The notes: generated by a model not told the origin, from the sequence alone. A DNA stretch of 64,000 nt from Acridotheres tristis (GCA_037013685.1 CM072897.1:21774143-21838142), one strand, 5' to 3'; shown: positions 47,171 through 60,225, counted from the stretch's first letter. Program-made: numbers and translations.

Positions 47171-49692
47171 TCATCAGAGCTGGGCTGAGCTGAGCTCACC
47201 TCCCTTGGAGCTCACTCTCCATCCTGCTAAAACTCAGCCTCTCCAGTTCTCATCATTCTGAGAAGCTCGGAGGCAAAGCCATGGAGAGGCCAATGCCTGG
47301 TCTGGGCATCCTTGTCCACATGGACCAGGATTTCCTCAGAGAGCCACATTGTCACAGAAGAATTACTTCTGGTGTCTCTGTGTGCTCTGGAGCTTTGTGG
47401 TGTTGCTGTAGAGGAGCCTATGGCAATGCCAGGAGTCTGGAATTCCCAGCCTCAGTTAAAACAGCTGTTCCAGAGCAAAGGATGTTTCCCTGGATCTCCA
47501 TCTCCAGGAATACACTGCTGTGTGTCAGACCAGAACCTGCTGAGCGTTTGTGAGAGCTCACAGCTTTTTCCAGCTGAGGAGCACAGTTCCCTGCTGGGAC
47601 TCTTCCTCTCAGCCACAGCTATGATCTTCAGGGCAGGACAGTCCCACCTTCTCTAGGGATGGCCTGGTGGAACAGTCCAGGGAGACAGACTGGTGCTCTC
47701 ATCGGGAGGGAAATGGCACTGCTCCTTTCTCTTCAGTTTGAACTTCACTTGGGTTCCAATTCAGCCTCTTCCTGAGGTTCTCAGTGACTTTCAGCAATCC
47801 TGAACTCGTGTTTCTGATCATGGAATTTCTTACTGGATCCACGCTTATCCTAGTATTTTGCCATACACAAACACGCTTTCCCAGCTTTGGGGCTGAGTAA
47901 GGGCCCCATCCCCGCTGCCAGGACCACCTTCCTCTCATGCTGATGCCACTTTGACATGACCTCCCACCAGGCTGGAAGTGTCCCTGTTCAGATAACACCT
48001 GGGAGCTCAAAGGCAACGCAACTCAGACCCTAGTGGGAGATGCTGTTCCTGTTGCTGCAGGATCCAGGGAATCCGAGTTCTGGTGCAAATCACACCTTGT
48101 CCTTGCTGAGCAGCCTCCTGCTGACAGACTGTTAGTTTTGATTTGCCAATTTAAATGTACTCAGCCTGCTTGCAGGGGATGGGAACAGGAGCCAAGGGAT
48201 GAAAGCAACCAGGATAACTGTTGTCCTTGTAGTTCTGTACTTGGGAATGTTCAGGAGCTGAATGGCTCACGAGGACTTTGGAAAGGGAGGGATGGGCAGA
48301 CCTAGCAGACACTGCTGAGGTGGGAACTCCAACAGGAGTCACTGAATATGGAGAAATCACACCTGGTACATAAAGTCCCCCAGCTTTGAGCAGTAGGAAG
48401 CTTGGAGAATGCCCAGGAGAAGTCTCCTGTGAGTTTGCTCTGCCTGTGTCCTCTCCCCTTTCCACTGCTGAGCACCACCAGACCTCTCAGAAGGACATTT
48501 TTCATGAATATGTGCAGCCACCAGCTTCTTGTGTCCCCTGTGGTGGGTTCAGACACTGGAGAAGATGGGGAAGTCTCAGGCCAGTTCCAGAGGGACCCAG
48601 ATGATATTCTCTAGAATTAGTTCAAGTTTTCCCTTTCAGGAAGACCTACTCCCTTGATCATAATCTTTGACAAATCAAACGGACAATTAACAGCTGTGCA
48701 TATCTGTTTTCTGGAAGGAATTTGTTTCCCTGAGGACCAAAGGAAGAACCAGTTCCCATTCCCATGAAGTCTTGAATCTGGAGGGTTTTGTTCTTCTGCC
48801 CAGAACTAGAGACAGTTCCCTGTTTTGCTTTGTCTTTATTCAGCTGGAAGTCCCACCCGAAGGGTTTTGCTGAAGGTCTCAGAATTGAAAACTCAGGTGT
48901 CTACACGTCAGTGCCTAGGACAGGTATCTGTGGTTGGGGCCTGAAATTATGGGCCTGAGCCTGGTTAAGGAGGGAGAGCCCTGTCTTCCAAGGAGCCAGC
49001 CTTGCCTAAATCAGCCTTGCCTCTGCAGCCCTGGAGCTGGTCAGAGGAACTCCCTGGGAGCTGTTGGGGCAGCTGCCCCATTGCCCTGTGCAATGCTGGG
49101 CTGGGAGGGTGGGAGGAAACCCCTGCCAAGAGGGGGGATTTCCATTTTGCCGTGTGGTTCAGAGGTGATGGAGACCATCGTAGGTGATGGAGAAGACAGA
49201 GAGGCCTGAAGGGGCTGTGGCTGCAAAGTCCATCAGCTTTTGCTGTGACAGAGGAGCTCAAGAGGCTGGAGGCAGATGCTGTGACAGAACGAATCTGGAG
49301 CCCACATCCCTCCCTCCTGCAATTAAAAAGGCGGAAAAGGGGAAAAGAGCAGCTTGGCTGGTGACCTTTCCCTCCTGTAAATCTCAGCCCGCCTCACTTC
49401 ATACACCAGCACCAGGAGCAAACAGCCGGGCTGGGACCTGGCAGACCAGTAGTGGCACAGAAGTACCCAAGGAGGTTGGCCGTGCCTGTGTGTGTGTGTG
49501 CTGCTTTCTTCCAGCCTGCAGGCTGCTCCGGGGAGGGGGAGCGGGAAGGGCTCGCTTGCCAGCTCCTCCTGAGGTCCACTGAGAGGTGTCTGTAGGGCTC
49601 ATCTCGAAGAATGTCAGAGTGCATGTGCTCCACGAGACGGCCTTTCAGAAGGCATCAGTCCTGCTGTCACGCAGTGGACCACAAATCGGGAG

Positions 49693-49703
49693 TGACAGCT
49701 GTC
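49693..49703. promoter_or_regulatory. TGACAGCTGTC palindrome
   Basis: An 11-base core, TGACAGCTGTC, matches the TGIF/PKNOX/MEIS dimer-type palindrome and contains a CAGCTG E-box. Further E-box-like words (catctg) lie within 40 bases. Confidence 0.3.
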
Positions 49704-49775
49704 TCCGTGTGCACCATCCATCTGTGGCAAATGTGTCAGCTAGCTGAACACTCCCGAGGAAACTGCTACAGAGCC

Positions 49776-49832
49776 GGGAGAGGAGGAGGAGAGAGAGAGA
49801 GGGGGGAGTGAGTGCGAGGGAGAGGGGGGAAA
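49776..49832. repeat. Purine-rich (GA) tract
   Basis: 'aggaggaggagagagagaga' followed by further GA/G runs, almost free of pyrimidines for about 55 bases. Confidence 0.8.
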
Positions 49833-51287
49833 ACGCGGCAGCAACAGGGACCAGCAACACGTAAAGCCAGCAAGGCCAAGGGTCCTGCGTGGTCCTGGAA
49901 CAGGGAACAAAGGGCTGCTCTGTGGTGGCACCTCCAATGCTCGGTGGAGATGCCATTAAACAACAGCCCTTTGCTCTCCCAACCCCAGAAGCTCCAAACC
50001 ATGAACATTAATGATGCCATAAAGCTGCCACACAAGGTGGTGTCATTGGTGCCACAGTGGAGGGAGGAGGACAGCTGGGCCTATCCAAAGCCATGGCTGG
50101 AGGTGCAGCAGACCTGGGAGAGGATGCAGCAGCCCCAGCACCACCCCAGCTGCTGATGCTGCTCAGGACCTGGGAATGGGTTGGGCATTGGGGCTGTGGT
50201 GGGACAACCTGTCCCTTCTCCTCTGACTGATATCACCTCCCCCTTTTCTCCTCTCCCCTCCTTTTCTTTCCACCATACTGAATTCTTCATCCTGGCTGAA
50301 TTTGGTGCTGTGGGACATCACAGCAACAGGAAGTGCATTTGTTTTCCCATACTTCTGAAGCAGGTCCACATGGTTAACAGAGAAAAGGTGATGGAGACTC
50401 TCCCTTGAATTTCTTCACTCATCCTGTTCAAATGGGCTTGAAGAGGGGATTTCTTGGGCTGGAAAACACTTGATACTTACAAACAACTCACTCCTTCTTC
50501 AGGTGATACCCAAAAAGTTCAGTCCCCTCACCTGGCCTGCGTTTTTGATGCTTTTCCAAAAATACCTTTAGAAATCCTCTACCACAAATTTACCATCAGC
50601 ATGAAAAAACCTAGGAATTGTTGTACCAACTCTGGGGAGATACCTACTAAATGATGCATGATCTGGAGTCTTTCCAGTGGAAAGCTGCTTGAAGTATTAT
50701 CCATGTATTCCCAGAGACCAAGGAGCTGGAAGCTCCAGGCCAGCAGCCATTGGTAACAGACACACACCTTGTCACCAGCTCAACCCTGACAGTGAACAAC
50801 AACCAGAGTCTTTCAGCAGCCAAAATCCCAGTCTTCATTCTTGGACAAAAGCCCTGTGTAGGCACCTTCAGGGCTGTTTGGGAGGGGGAAGAGTCTTACC
50901 TTGCTCCTGTGGAGGTTGGAGGACAGAATTAAAAGAAGGCACATAGGAGGTCAAGATCTGGTTCTTTCTCTGGAGGTACTTCTGCTTTGTGGTCTCAGCT
51001 AAACTCCAAATTCTAGTGACAAGGTGAACTGGATTGTTTCTGGTCACTGGTGGGACCACAGGAACAATTAAATTTCCAGCCTGAAGTTTTCCAGCAGGAC
51101 ACACCCACTGCAGAGAAGAAACTTGACCAACACCCCTGTGTGGGTTCTGTAGTGACAAAATACCAATTTTCTGTCCTAGATCCCAAACTTGGGCCAGACA
51201 TCTCCCCAAACCTGGGGGCATTTCCTGGCTCAGAGTGCTGCTGAAATGACAGTGAAGAGCTTTGTCCATTCTCCAGTACAGAAGGAA

Positions 51288-51344
51288 ATGGGATGGGATG
51301 GGATGGGATGGGATGGGATGGGATGGGATGGGATGGGATGGGAT
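51288..51344. repeat. (ATGGG)n microsatellite at a CR1 end
   Basis: About 11 uninterrupted ATGGG units (57 bases). The array runs directly into the 3' end of an antisense CR1 fragment, suggesting that it grew from the element's terminal repeat. Four or more GGG runs with 2-base loops give quadruplex potential. Confidence 0.95.
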
Positions 51345-51400
51345 AGTTGGAAGAGACCAACAGTGACCATCTAGTCCAACTGCAGTCCTTTCAAACATTT
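51345..51400 (-). mobile_element. Short CR1-like fragment (antisense)
   Basis: 'agttggaagagaccaacagt', 'gaccatctagtccaactgca' is the antisense CR1 3' end. Only about 55 bases remain recognisable, next to the ATGGG array. Confidence 0.75.
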
Positions 51401-53235
51401 AGCATCTGGAGCTGGGAAGTACAGCAAGACAAAGCTCTTGTTTCCTCTGAATTCACTGGAGCTGCAAGGAAAACTTTCCAACAAAGGAGACATGAAATCC
51501 CTGGCACTGGCTAGGACAAGCTGGACATCTCCCTCACTGCCACAGTGCTGCTGAGAAGTCCCCAAAGCACAGGCAGTGACACTGCCATGCCATGAGGAGT
51601 GGAGCCAGTGGGGCAGGGAGGAGACGGCTGGGAGAGGAGTCTCCAGCTGGGAAAAGGGAGTGTTGTGCAGAAGATCAGTGATCTCAGTCATTTTTCATGC
51701 CAAAAACTCTATGCAATCAGAGCTAACTGCAGTTTAAATCCCAGAATAAGCAACATATTCCTCCTCCCGTTGGGTTTGAATGATAATCCCTGTAGTAGTG
51801 CTTATTTATAACACCACTTAGCACCAAACTGAGCAGTGAACACAGCTAAAACCTGTCTGTGTCTGGGAGACAGGAACCTGTCAGCCAACAAAGCCAGTGA
51901 AAGGTGTGTCCACAGGGAAAACATGGAAAAGACATGCAGGTAATTCCCAGCTGGTTTCCAACACCCAGGGTGTTGTAAAAATGTAAAAAAAAAATATAAA
52001 TCAGAAAGCTCAGTGACTGAGTTACCAAAAGCCACATTTGTCTGGCAGAGGTGAGTTCTCTGCTTATGAAGAGAGGGGATGAAAGTGTTGAAAATAAAAT
52101 AATAAAATAATAAAAATTATCCCAGAAACGTGAAAGGTGAGAGCAGAAGCAAATATATTCACAGCAGGTAATAGAGCCTCACAAATCGGACTCTAAGAGT
52201 GACTTCCTCCATATCATTAAACTTGCAGCTTCTCTGATTGCCTTGCTGGCACTGGGATGCCAAACCTCCATCCTCAGCCCGTGTTTGTTTTGAACAAATG
52301 TACAAAGGATCACAAGAGGGACAAAGCAGTTTGTTTTGAACATGCACAAATGATCACAAGAGGGGCAAAGCACAGGGAGGCTGGCTCAGAGCAGCGGGAG
52401 GCTCCTGCTCTTCAAGCAGCTTCCAAAGGTGCTCCAAAGAACAGATGTGCAGATCTGTGAGGGGCTTCCAAAACAGCAGCAAGTGGCATCGTAATTTGGG
52501 TGTGGAACTCTGCAGAATGGAGGAGAAGAATGAGCATAGCAGCATTCAAGGGGAAAGTAATTCCAGTAATTCCAAAAAGCAAGAACTGCTCTGATCGTGT
52601 CCTCAGTTCCAAACTGAGCGAAGATGGCTGAAACAATGATCTGAGTAAGACAAAATGGAAAGCTAAAGTCTCCATTCTGTTAGTGTGAAGCTCCTCTCTC
52701 TTGTGCCTGTATCAAACATGTGCCCAGAGGTATTTCATATTAAATCTGAGCAACTGAGACCACTGGAGGATGTGCACTTGCCCAGAAAATGCAGTAACAG
52801 GATGGGTAAAGAAATGCTCAGTGACTCAGAGAGAGGAACTGGCTTTGTATTTCTTTTCGGGGATTGATCTCTAAAGCCCTCCAGGAGTAGAAGAGCTGTG
52901 AGAGGCTTTGCACAGGACCCAGTCAGCACCTTCCCCACCCAGCTCACCTGGCACATCATCACTTGTGCCATGTCTTCCAAAAGATTAGGCAAGACAGAGA
53001 GATTGGGAACTTTTTTACTCATCTGATCTTCTGTTTCATCACTGTAAAATGCTTTCACAGATGTCCTGGTAGCCACAAGTCTTTGGCTGGCAGCATTTCA
53101 TGGGGACATGTGACTTGCATACTAATAACACTCCCCTTGGCAGGTCCTTCCACTGCTTGCTGATCCTTTCTCCTCAAAACTCTCCCAGGACTGAGCTGTG
53201 GTCTGTGCTTGGTGGCCTGGTCATTTTCTGGGCAG
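51401..53235. other. Non-coding stretch
   Basis: AT-richer than neighbouring sequence. Contains an AATAA-type low-complexity run near 52090-52120 and a small tandem duplication at 52.3 kb. No gene supported. Confidence 0.4.
52283..52372. repeat. 46-bp direct tandem duplication
   Basis: Copy 1 (52283-52328) and copy 2 (52329-52372) both run from 'gtttgttttgaaca' through 'atcacaagaggg' to 'caaagca' and abut head to tail. They differ by a few substitutions and a 2-base length change. Confidence 0.9.
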
Positions 53236-53495
53236 CTGGGAGAGATTTAAACTGACAGAGGGCAGGATTAGATTAGTCAACAGAGAGAAATTCTTCCCTC
53301 TGAGGATGGGCAGGCCCTGGCACAGGGTGCCCAGAGAAGCTGTGGCTGCCCCTGGATCCCTGGCAGTGTCCAAGGCCAGGCTGGACAGAGCTTGGAGCAC
53401 CCTGGGATAGTGGGAGGTGTCCCTGCCCATGGCAGGGGGTGGGATGAGATGATTTATAAGGTCCCTTCCAGCCCAAACAATTCCATGATTCAGTG
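53236..53495 (+). mobile_element. CR1 LINE 3' tail fragment
   Basis: Sense CR1: 'agatttaaactgacagaggg', 'gaaattcttccctctgagga', 'cctggcacagggtgcccaga', 'gggaggtgtccctgcccatg', 'aaggtcccttccagcccaaa', then 'ttccatgattc'. One of the better preserved copies in the window. Confidence 0.93.
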
Positions 53496-53929
53496 GAGCC
53501 ACCAGTCTTCAGGACTCTGGCTGCAGGCAGAGCTGACCCTGGTGTTTTCCTGTTGGGATGTTCCCACTCTTTGTCCTGAAGAGCAGCTGCCATGGGCACA
53601 CTCCTGCCTTATGGATCTCACCACACTTGCTCTTTCGGGAATAAAGTGCTTTTCAGTAAATACCCAGACTCCTTTGAAAACTGATCTCCTTCACCCTGCC
53701 TTGCCCCTCCGTGTCTGGATCTCACAGCTTGGTTTTCTAAGGCGGGACCAGGCAGGGGTGTCACCTCCCTTCCTTGCAGAAATCGTCCTTGCTGGATCCC
53801 AGGGTCACACGCAGGGCTGTGATTCCATGTGCTGATTTCCACCCCGCCCAGGGGGTTGTCTCAAGCCCTGTCTCAAGTCTCAAAGCCACAAGAGAAGCCA
53901 AATGAGGGCTTGCACCTCTGTCCCCCCTT

Positions 53930-54300
53930 GCATCAGGCGAGTCGGGAAGATCTGTCACCTGCCAGCTGCAGACTCAATCCTGCGCCCTTTGCTGCTCTGC
54001 CCCAGCGCCAGTCTCCTGCGATGTCTGGCACTTGCAGGATCTCCACCCAAAACTCCGCCACCCAACCGACGGCACCACAAGCGGGTCCCGGCCCGCAGGC
54101 AGGCAGGGACACACCCGGGCCCTGCGCAGGCAGCACGGCCCCTCCTGCCGTGCCCTGCTCCCCTCCTGCCGGGCCGCTCCCTGCCGTGTGTGACAGTGAC
54201 AGGAGCGGAGCTGACCCCGCGCAGGCGGGTCCCGCCCGGGGCGGCCGTGTCCGCTCCATGCTCCGCTTACTCCGCGCTGCCTGATGGGCTCCGGCTGCCT
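53930..54300. promoter_or_regulatory. CpG-rich block, candidate promoter
   Basis: CpG-rich sequence including 'aagcgggtcccggcccgcag', 'ccccgcgcaggcgggtcccg' and 'gcccggggcggccgtgtccg'. No exon recognised. Confidence 0.35.
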
Positions 54301-56440
54301 TCAAGAGCCATTAACACCAAGGCAGCGAGAGAACAGCAACAAAAGGCTCTGAAGTTGTCGCTTTCCTGCCTGGGAAACTGAGAGTGCCAAAACCTGTGGA
54401 AGATAGCTGAAAAATAAGAACAAAGTTAAAAATCGGCAGGAGAAAAATGGCAAAAGCCCCTGCAACCTGTCTGGGTTGCTTTTAGCACCCAGGAAAAGAG
54501 GAAATCTGGTTCAGAGGCTAGCAAAAGAGGTTCTAAAGGATAGAAAAAGCCACGGTGGGAGTAGTTGCTTTCCTGGGTTTGCATCCCAATCTCTTCCCAC
54601 CTCACTTTTGTGCTCTCTCCAAGACACCCCGCATTCACTCACTTCCCCAGCTCTAACGAGACCTTCCCATTCCTGTCCCCTGCCACTTCCTATCCTGGAC
54701 GACCTGAGGCAGGGTCTCCTGGAGCCCTGGTGCTGGTTGGGTGGCCATGCACCCACTGGTTGGCCTGGCGGTGCTTCTAGGAGGTCCTGGTGACTTCACA
54801 TGGCATTTCCTTGGAAATTTGGGTCTTTTACTGGACCGAGCTTCACAAAAATTCTTATCACTTTTCAGATTTTGATTGTTTTGTCCAATTCAGCTGAAAT
54901 GGGCCCAAACACTTAGGGAGGGTGAAGGCTGGGACAGCCAGCATGACCACGGGAACCTCGTCCAGCAAGCTGCACTCACAGCACCACATTTAAACTGTGA
55001 GAGGGACCAGGATAGGCAGGAGCTGGGAGCAGGGAGCAGGAATGAACTGGTGCTGCTGGGCTGCTCTCTGGACACCAGCACCTGGCAAAGTCAAGGGTTG
55101 CTGGAGCTGTATAATGAGGAATCGGAGAGAAGTCCATGTCACTTGATACAAACTGGCTTCCTTCAGCTGCTCTGACATGTTTTTGGACAGGATGAAGCTT
55201 GGCCAGTGACAGAGCAGCTCTGTGGCCAGCTGCCCTGGAAGTGCTGGTCTGATACTATGCAGCACATTGATTGCAGAAAAGAAGGAAAGATAAAAATAAC
55301 CTGCTGCATGTTGAACAAGCCAGGCCCTGGCTGGGGAGCATCTCCCAGGCAGGGATCAGCTCTGGCAGGTTGTGTTTGGGTTGTCATTTCTCCTGCTCCA
55401 CCACCCACCTGCTTCTTAACCTAACATGGAAATTCACGGAAAAATAGCAGAGCTGGAAGCAAGCGGGAAGATGTGAGAGGCACGAGGGAGGAAGAAAGCA
55501 GGTCCTGCTTTCTAGTCCTGCACAGAGCCCAAGGTGGACAGCAGGGAAGGAGGCTCTGTGGGACAGAAATCATGAGGAAGGTCTGGGTCAGGGTCTGGAG
55601 GAGCCCACCTGGGCTGCTCCCAGTGCTCAGTAGGGTCGATGGAGGCACCAGGGTGTCTGCAGGGTGCTGGGAAGGGTGTAGGGAGCAAAGGGCAGCACTG
55701 TGACCCTTCACTGTGACCCACCACAGGTGTTGGAGGCAGAACCTTGTAACTTCAGAGCAGCAAGTGTGTGCAAGACAACAGCAGGAGCCGCAGACCAGAG
55801 AGAAATGGAAGGGTGAGCAGCTCTTTCAAGCAGCCAGGGAAGAAAAAAATAATCAAAAACAGCACTTTGGCTAGAAGGTGCTTTACAAAGTATTTATGAG
55901 GCGTGCTCGTTAAAAATGGATAAGCTGTGCAGCGAGGCTGCAGAACTCCTGCAAGCACCAGGAATGGGAACTTCTGCTGCCCAAAGAATGCCAGGAGGAG
56001 CGAGCCTGAGCTCGGGAAAGCAGCATGGACATGCTGCCACACCGGGCTGCAGGACCCGCACAGGTCCCACTGCTCTGCCTTTTTTGTGTTCAGGATCTGG
56101 ATTGAAAGGGATCTCTACCCTTCATCTTCTACCTCTTTTCTGCAGGAGCTGGAGTAGCTCCTGACACCAGGCTTGTGTCCTACACATTTTAGGGGCTACT
56201 GCATCCAGGCTGAACTCACCAGCAGCTTTGCAAAGCTGGCTGCTCTCCACAGGGAAAAGCAGTAGGCTTGGATACAAAAGTGGAGGAGCACAGAGCACCC
56301 TCCGTCTTCAGCAGCAAAATGCTCCCGGCCAGAACTGACCGTAGGTTGGATGAGCCAGGAATAGCAAGGCAAAGGTACAGCCTGCCTGGATGCAGCTCTG
56401 GAGGCGGCAGATGAACAGGAGGGAAGGGAGTTTTGCAGGG
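54301..56440. other. Non-coding stretch
   Basis: No gene, CR1 copy or other repeat that I can support. Confidence 0.35.
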
Positions 56441-56449
56441 CGTGGATGA

Positions 56450-57010
56450 GGGATCGCAGACAGGTGGGACCGGTGCGCTGGATCAGCGCAGCGAGGATGG
56501 ACCCTGAGTGCTGCGGGGACACCTGCCCGCTCCTGCACCTGCACACCGCAGGTCCTGCCAGCCAGACCCATCCCTGCCGTGTCCCTGCTCCCCAGAACGA
56601 TCCTTGCAGGTCCTGCCAGCCGGACCCATCCCTGCCGTGTCCCTGCTCCCCGGTGGAGGGGCGATCCCAGCCCGCCGCAGGTCCCCGGCTCCCGGCGAGG
56701 CGCGGGCGCTGCCGCAGCCGCGTCCATCGGCGCGGGCAGCGCTCCCCGGTGTGATGGGGAACAGCTGCTCCGTTCAACGCCACCTCCCCCGGGCCGGATC
56801 CCCCCGCTCGCAGCACCCGGCGGGGCGTGAGAAAAAGAGCAGCGCTGTCAGGGCCCATCAGCGCTGACGGGGACGGGGGGAGCCGGGGCGGCGGCGGGGG
56901 AGACAGGGCTGTGAGGGAGGGTCGTGGCTCCTCGTCACGCGTGGGGCTGGGACAGGGCTCCTGGGGGCAGGGGACAATGCCGCGGGTTTGTGTTTTCCCG
57001 CAGCGATGCC
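56450..57010. promoter_or_regulatory. CpG island, candidate promoter
   Basis: Strong CpG density ('cggcgaggcgcgggcgctgc', 'ccggggcggcggcgggggag', 'cgtcacgcgtggggctggga'). Overlapping ORFs up to 320 codons on the minus strand are proline/arginine-rich and compositional. The island could drive an unannotated transcript or an alternative upstream start of PRR35. Confidence 0.45.
56548..56652. repeat. 58-bp tandem duplication inside CpG island
   Basis: 'gcaggtcctgccagcc.gacc' followed by 'catccctgccgtgtccctgc' and 'tcccc' occurs at about 56548-56593 and again at 56606-56652, nearly identical, at a 58-base period. Confidence 0.9.
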
Positions 57011-57928
57011 TCCTCTGCGGTCGGATAAGACAAGCCAAGAGCAGCTTTGAGGAGGACGTGAGGCAAAGCCGGCAGAGTCTGTGTCCCTGGGAGGGTGGGA
57101 TGGCAGCAGCTTGGCTTGGATGGATGCTTCTCTCCTGGTGCCAACCACAGGATCTCAAAGTCTGGGTCTCTCCTGGACAGCTGGGACAGCCCAGACTTGC
57201 TGGGCTCCATGCAAGTCTGGCTCAGAGCCCCCCCGGTGTCCCACAGTCAGATCATTCCTCTTCGCTTCTCATTCAAACCACCTGCTTTGCTGGGCCAAGG
57301 GCTCCAGAAGAAAAGATGATTCCAGCTGTAAGGAGCCAAGCATGCCGTTCAGCAAATTCGCTAAAGGCACGGCTCAGCCTCCTAGCAACCCCAGCAAGGA
57401 AGAGAAGCCAAAATCCCGTCTCAGGGTGGTGAGATCCTCCCTCTTGCCCTCAGCTCAGTGTCAGTGCTGTGCCTGCCCGGAGGAGGGCAGCCAGCATCTG
57501 GGGACAGCAACAGATGGGAACGGCTCCCTGCAGGCTGCGAGACAGATCTGGGGCTGGTTTGCTGCAGCTGGAGCTGAGCTGGGCTGTTCAGAGCACCCCT
57601 GAAGCACCCCCAGCCCCTGGAAAGGCCACAGGAGAAATACCTGCAGGAGCCTGCACAGCGAAAGTGCAGCCATGGAGCTGGGAGTGATGGGCTGTGGGAT
57701 TGTCCTGTGGGATTGTCCTGTAACTGCCGCAGGAACGTGTTCACTCCTGCTCTCTGGGGGAAAGAGTCCTACGCCTGGCACTGCCACTTGAAATGATCCT
57801 CAGAAAATGGTTGGTCTTTTCTGCTGGGACTTGTGATGAGGGGCAAGAGCTGCTGCTCTGGGAGATGTTGGGACAAGGGAAAGAAGGTCCTTCTCTCCCG
57901 TTTCAGATCTTCTCTGTAAAAGCTTCAC

Positions 57929-57990
57929 AAAATCATAGAAGAGTTTGGGTTAGAAGAGACCTTAAAGGTCTGGTTTCAGCTGCCTTTCCC
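57929..57990 (-). mobile_element. Short CR1 fragment (antisense)
   Basis: 'caaaatcatagaagagtttg', 'ggttagaagagaccttaaag' is the inverted CR1 3' end; similarity fades after about 60 bases. Confidence 0.8.
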
Positions 57991-60054
57991 AAGGGTCTTC
58001 TCTCAGCTTCACATGGGACCAGCTCCCTGGCCAGTTTCCCAGGTCACACCCATGTCAGACAGCCCCCCCAAACACTCCAAACCTTCTCTGGGCATCCTGG
58101 AGTCCTTACCATGTTTTTACTCAGACAAACATTCACCCATCACTGGCATAGGATAAAATACAGACTTCAAATGACATCCCATGAATGTCACGTCCATGAG
58201 AACAAAAAACAGCGGACTAGGGCCTGCTGCTCACCTTCCTCAGCAAAATCCGGGGGAGCAACAAGGTCCTGCTCCATGGGGCTTGAGCTCCCAGGCTCTG
58301 GCCAGGAGAGCTCAGCACCCTGGGGGCACCAGCTCAGAGCAGAACCTGCTCCTGTATTTGGTGAATCACTGTTGCTGTGGCTGTGGAATGGGAAGTGGAG
58401 TCTGGTTGTGTCTGGCCAAGACTGGACAAAAATTATTTGTAGAGACCCTGCAGGCGAGCCAGGAGCTTTCTGTGCAATCTCACTCGGGAACACAATTTCC
58501 ATGGAAATGGGGAAAGCTTAGGCTTCTCCACACCTTCTTCTACCTGCTCCATCTTTATTATGAATCTTTTTACCATCAGAAAGGGTGAAACCTCATTGTC
58601 TTGTCCTATGACAGCCCAATGTGTGGGTCTGATGATCTGGAGACCTGTGCACAGAGATCCTGACCCTTTTCCTTCAGGCCTCTGAAGTCCCTTCAGGCGA
58701 GCAAGAACCTTCAGTCATTAGAAAGGCTGGATTGAAGCTAATTGCCCCAAAAGAGAAAAGCTTCACAACCCATCCCCAGGCCCCCAGGCCTTTAGGATTT
58801 CTATGGGCAGCATGAAATTATTAAATTGCTGTTTGTGTGATTCCCTAGACCCTTGCCCATAGGACATTTTTGCTCTGTCATATAATGTAAACTGCAGGCT
58901 TTGGATGTTCAGAGAATCATAAGTAACTGGAAGAAGGAAGGTGAAATGTAACGTGGTCCCTCGGAGAGCTGCAGGCTCCCCAGAGCCTCTCTGGGAACAT
59001 GGCTCTCACACCACTGTCCCCTCTTCAGCTCAGCACATCCATTTCCTCCCTCTTGCTTATTGCTGGGGAAAAAAAACCACCATTAACTGCCAAAATTGAA
59101 TTTTAAATTTTTTTAATTATAAAGAATGCATGGATTTCATGGCAAAAGAGTTGTCTGCTGGTTCTGACTTTTGGTGTTCTTTGGTCATTTTTGTCTCCTT
59201 TATTTCAGGGTCACTCCACTCAGGTTGGTATTTCTGTTACTGGTCAGTGCTGAATTTGGTGGTCCCTCCGTGGAAACAAATAATCATTCACACCAGAGAT
59301 ACTGGGACGGACAATCCTCACTGGAAACAGTTCTTGACAGCAATACCAAGCTTGAGGCTGCTCCTTGCCCTGACCACAGACAGGGAAAATGCTGGATACA
59401 CCCAGAGCTCTGCACCTCCTCCCACCTTCAGACACAGAACTGTGGAGCATCTGCAGCTGGAAGGGAACATAAGGATCATCAAGTGCAGCTCCCTGCTCCT
59501 CTCAGTACCATCCAGAACTAAACCATGGCACTGTGAGCACCATCCAGGTGGCTTAAATCAGTAAAATGAATTTTGCTCTTGCTCTGAAGCTATCTTGTCT
59601 TGTCCCCCAAAGTGCTTACCAGGTACCTTTGTTGCAGGTAGGTCACTGTCTCACCCTTACATCCATCATCTCTACAACAGAGACCTGAGAAGCCCAAAAG
59701 ATGGAGGACTAACATAAAAATAATGGAATTGTATGGGGTTATCTTGACCATGAGATGTTGCTGGGGAAACCTTGTTGGAAAGTCTGAAAGCCCTATCCAG
59801 ACACTTCTCCCTGTTTTTGTTTCAGAATAATTCAAAACAAAATCTGGAACTCCCTCAGCAGCTCCTCTGTCACCAGAGTATGGCCAGAGGGACAAACAGA
59901 CCCTTCAGCATTAACCATGGTGTGGTTCTGCACTCCTGGAGTGGCTCAGGTGCTGCAGCCATGGCAGACACCTGAATCACCTCTTTGTCTCTCCGATGTG
60001 CTGGTGTCACAGAAAAGGGAGCAGTGGAGTGGACACACTCTGTAAAGGAGATCT

Positions 60055-60225
60055 CACAGAATCATTTAGGTTGGAAAAGCCCTCTGAGATCATTGAATAC
60101 TGCCATTAACCCAGCACTGTCTCCAAGTGCCACATCTACATGGCTTTTAAATCCCTCCAGCAATGGGGACTCACCAGTGCCCTGGGAAGCCAGGTCCAGT
60201 GTTTTGTGAACAATGCGGGGTGAGG
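60055..60225 (-). mobile_element. CR1 LINE fragment (antisense)
   Basis: 'acagaatcatttaggttgga', 'aaagccctctgagatcattg', 'caagtgccacatctacatgg' and 'tttaaatccctccagcaatg' match the antisense CR1 tail. Confidence 0.88.

Larger units (their letters stand above)
47171..51287. other. Non-coding stretch
   Basis: No gene supported. Contains a purine tract at 49.78-49.83 kb and a palindromic motif at 49.69 kb, listed separately. Confidence 0.4.

Noticed and set aside
56196..57158. 320-codon minus-strand ORF
   Set aside because: Lies over a CpG island and includes the 58-bp duplication; its composition is that of random GC-rich DNA and no family is recognised.
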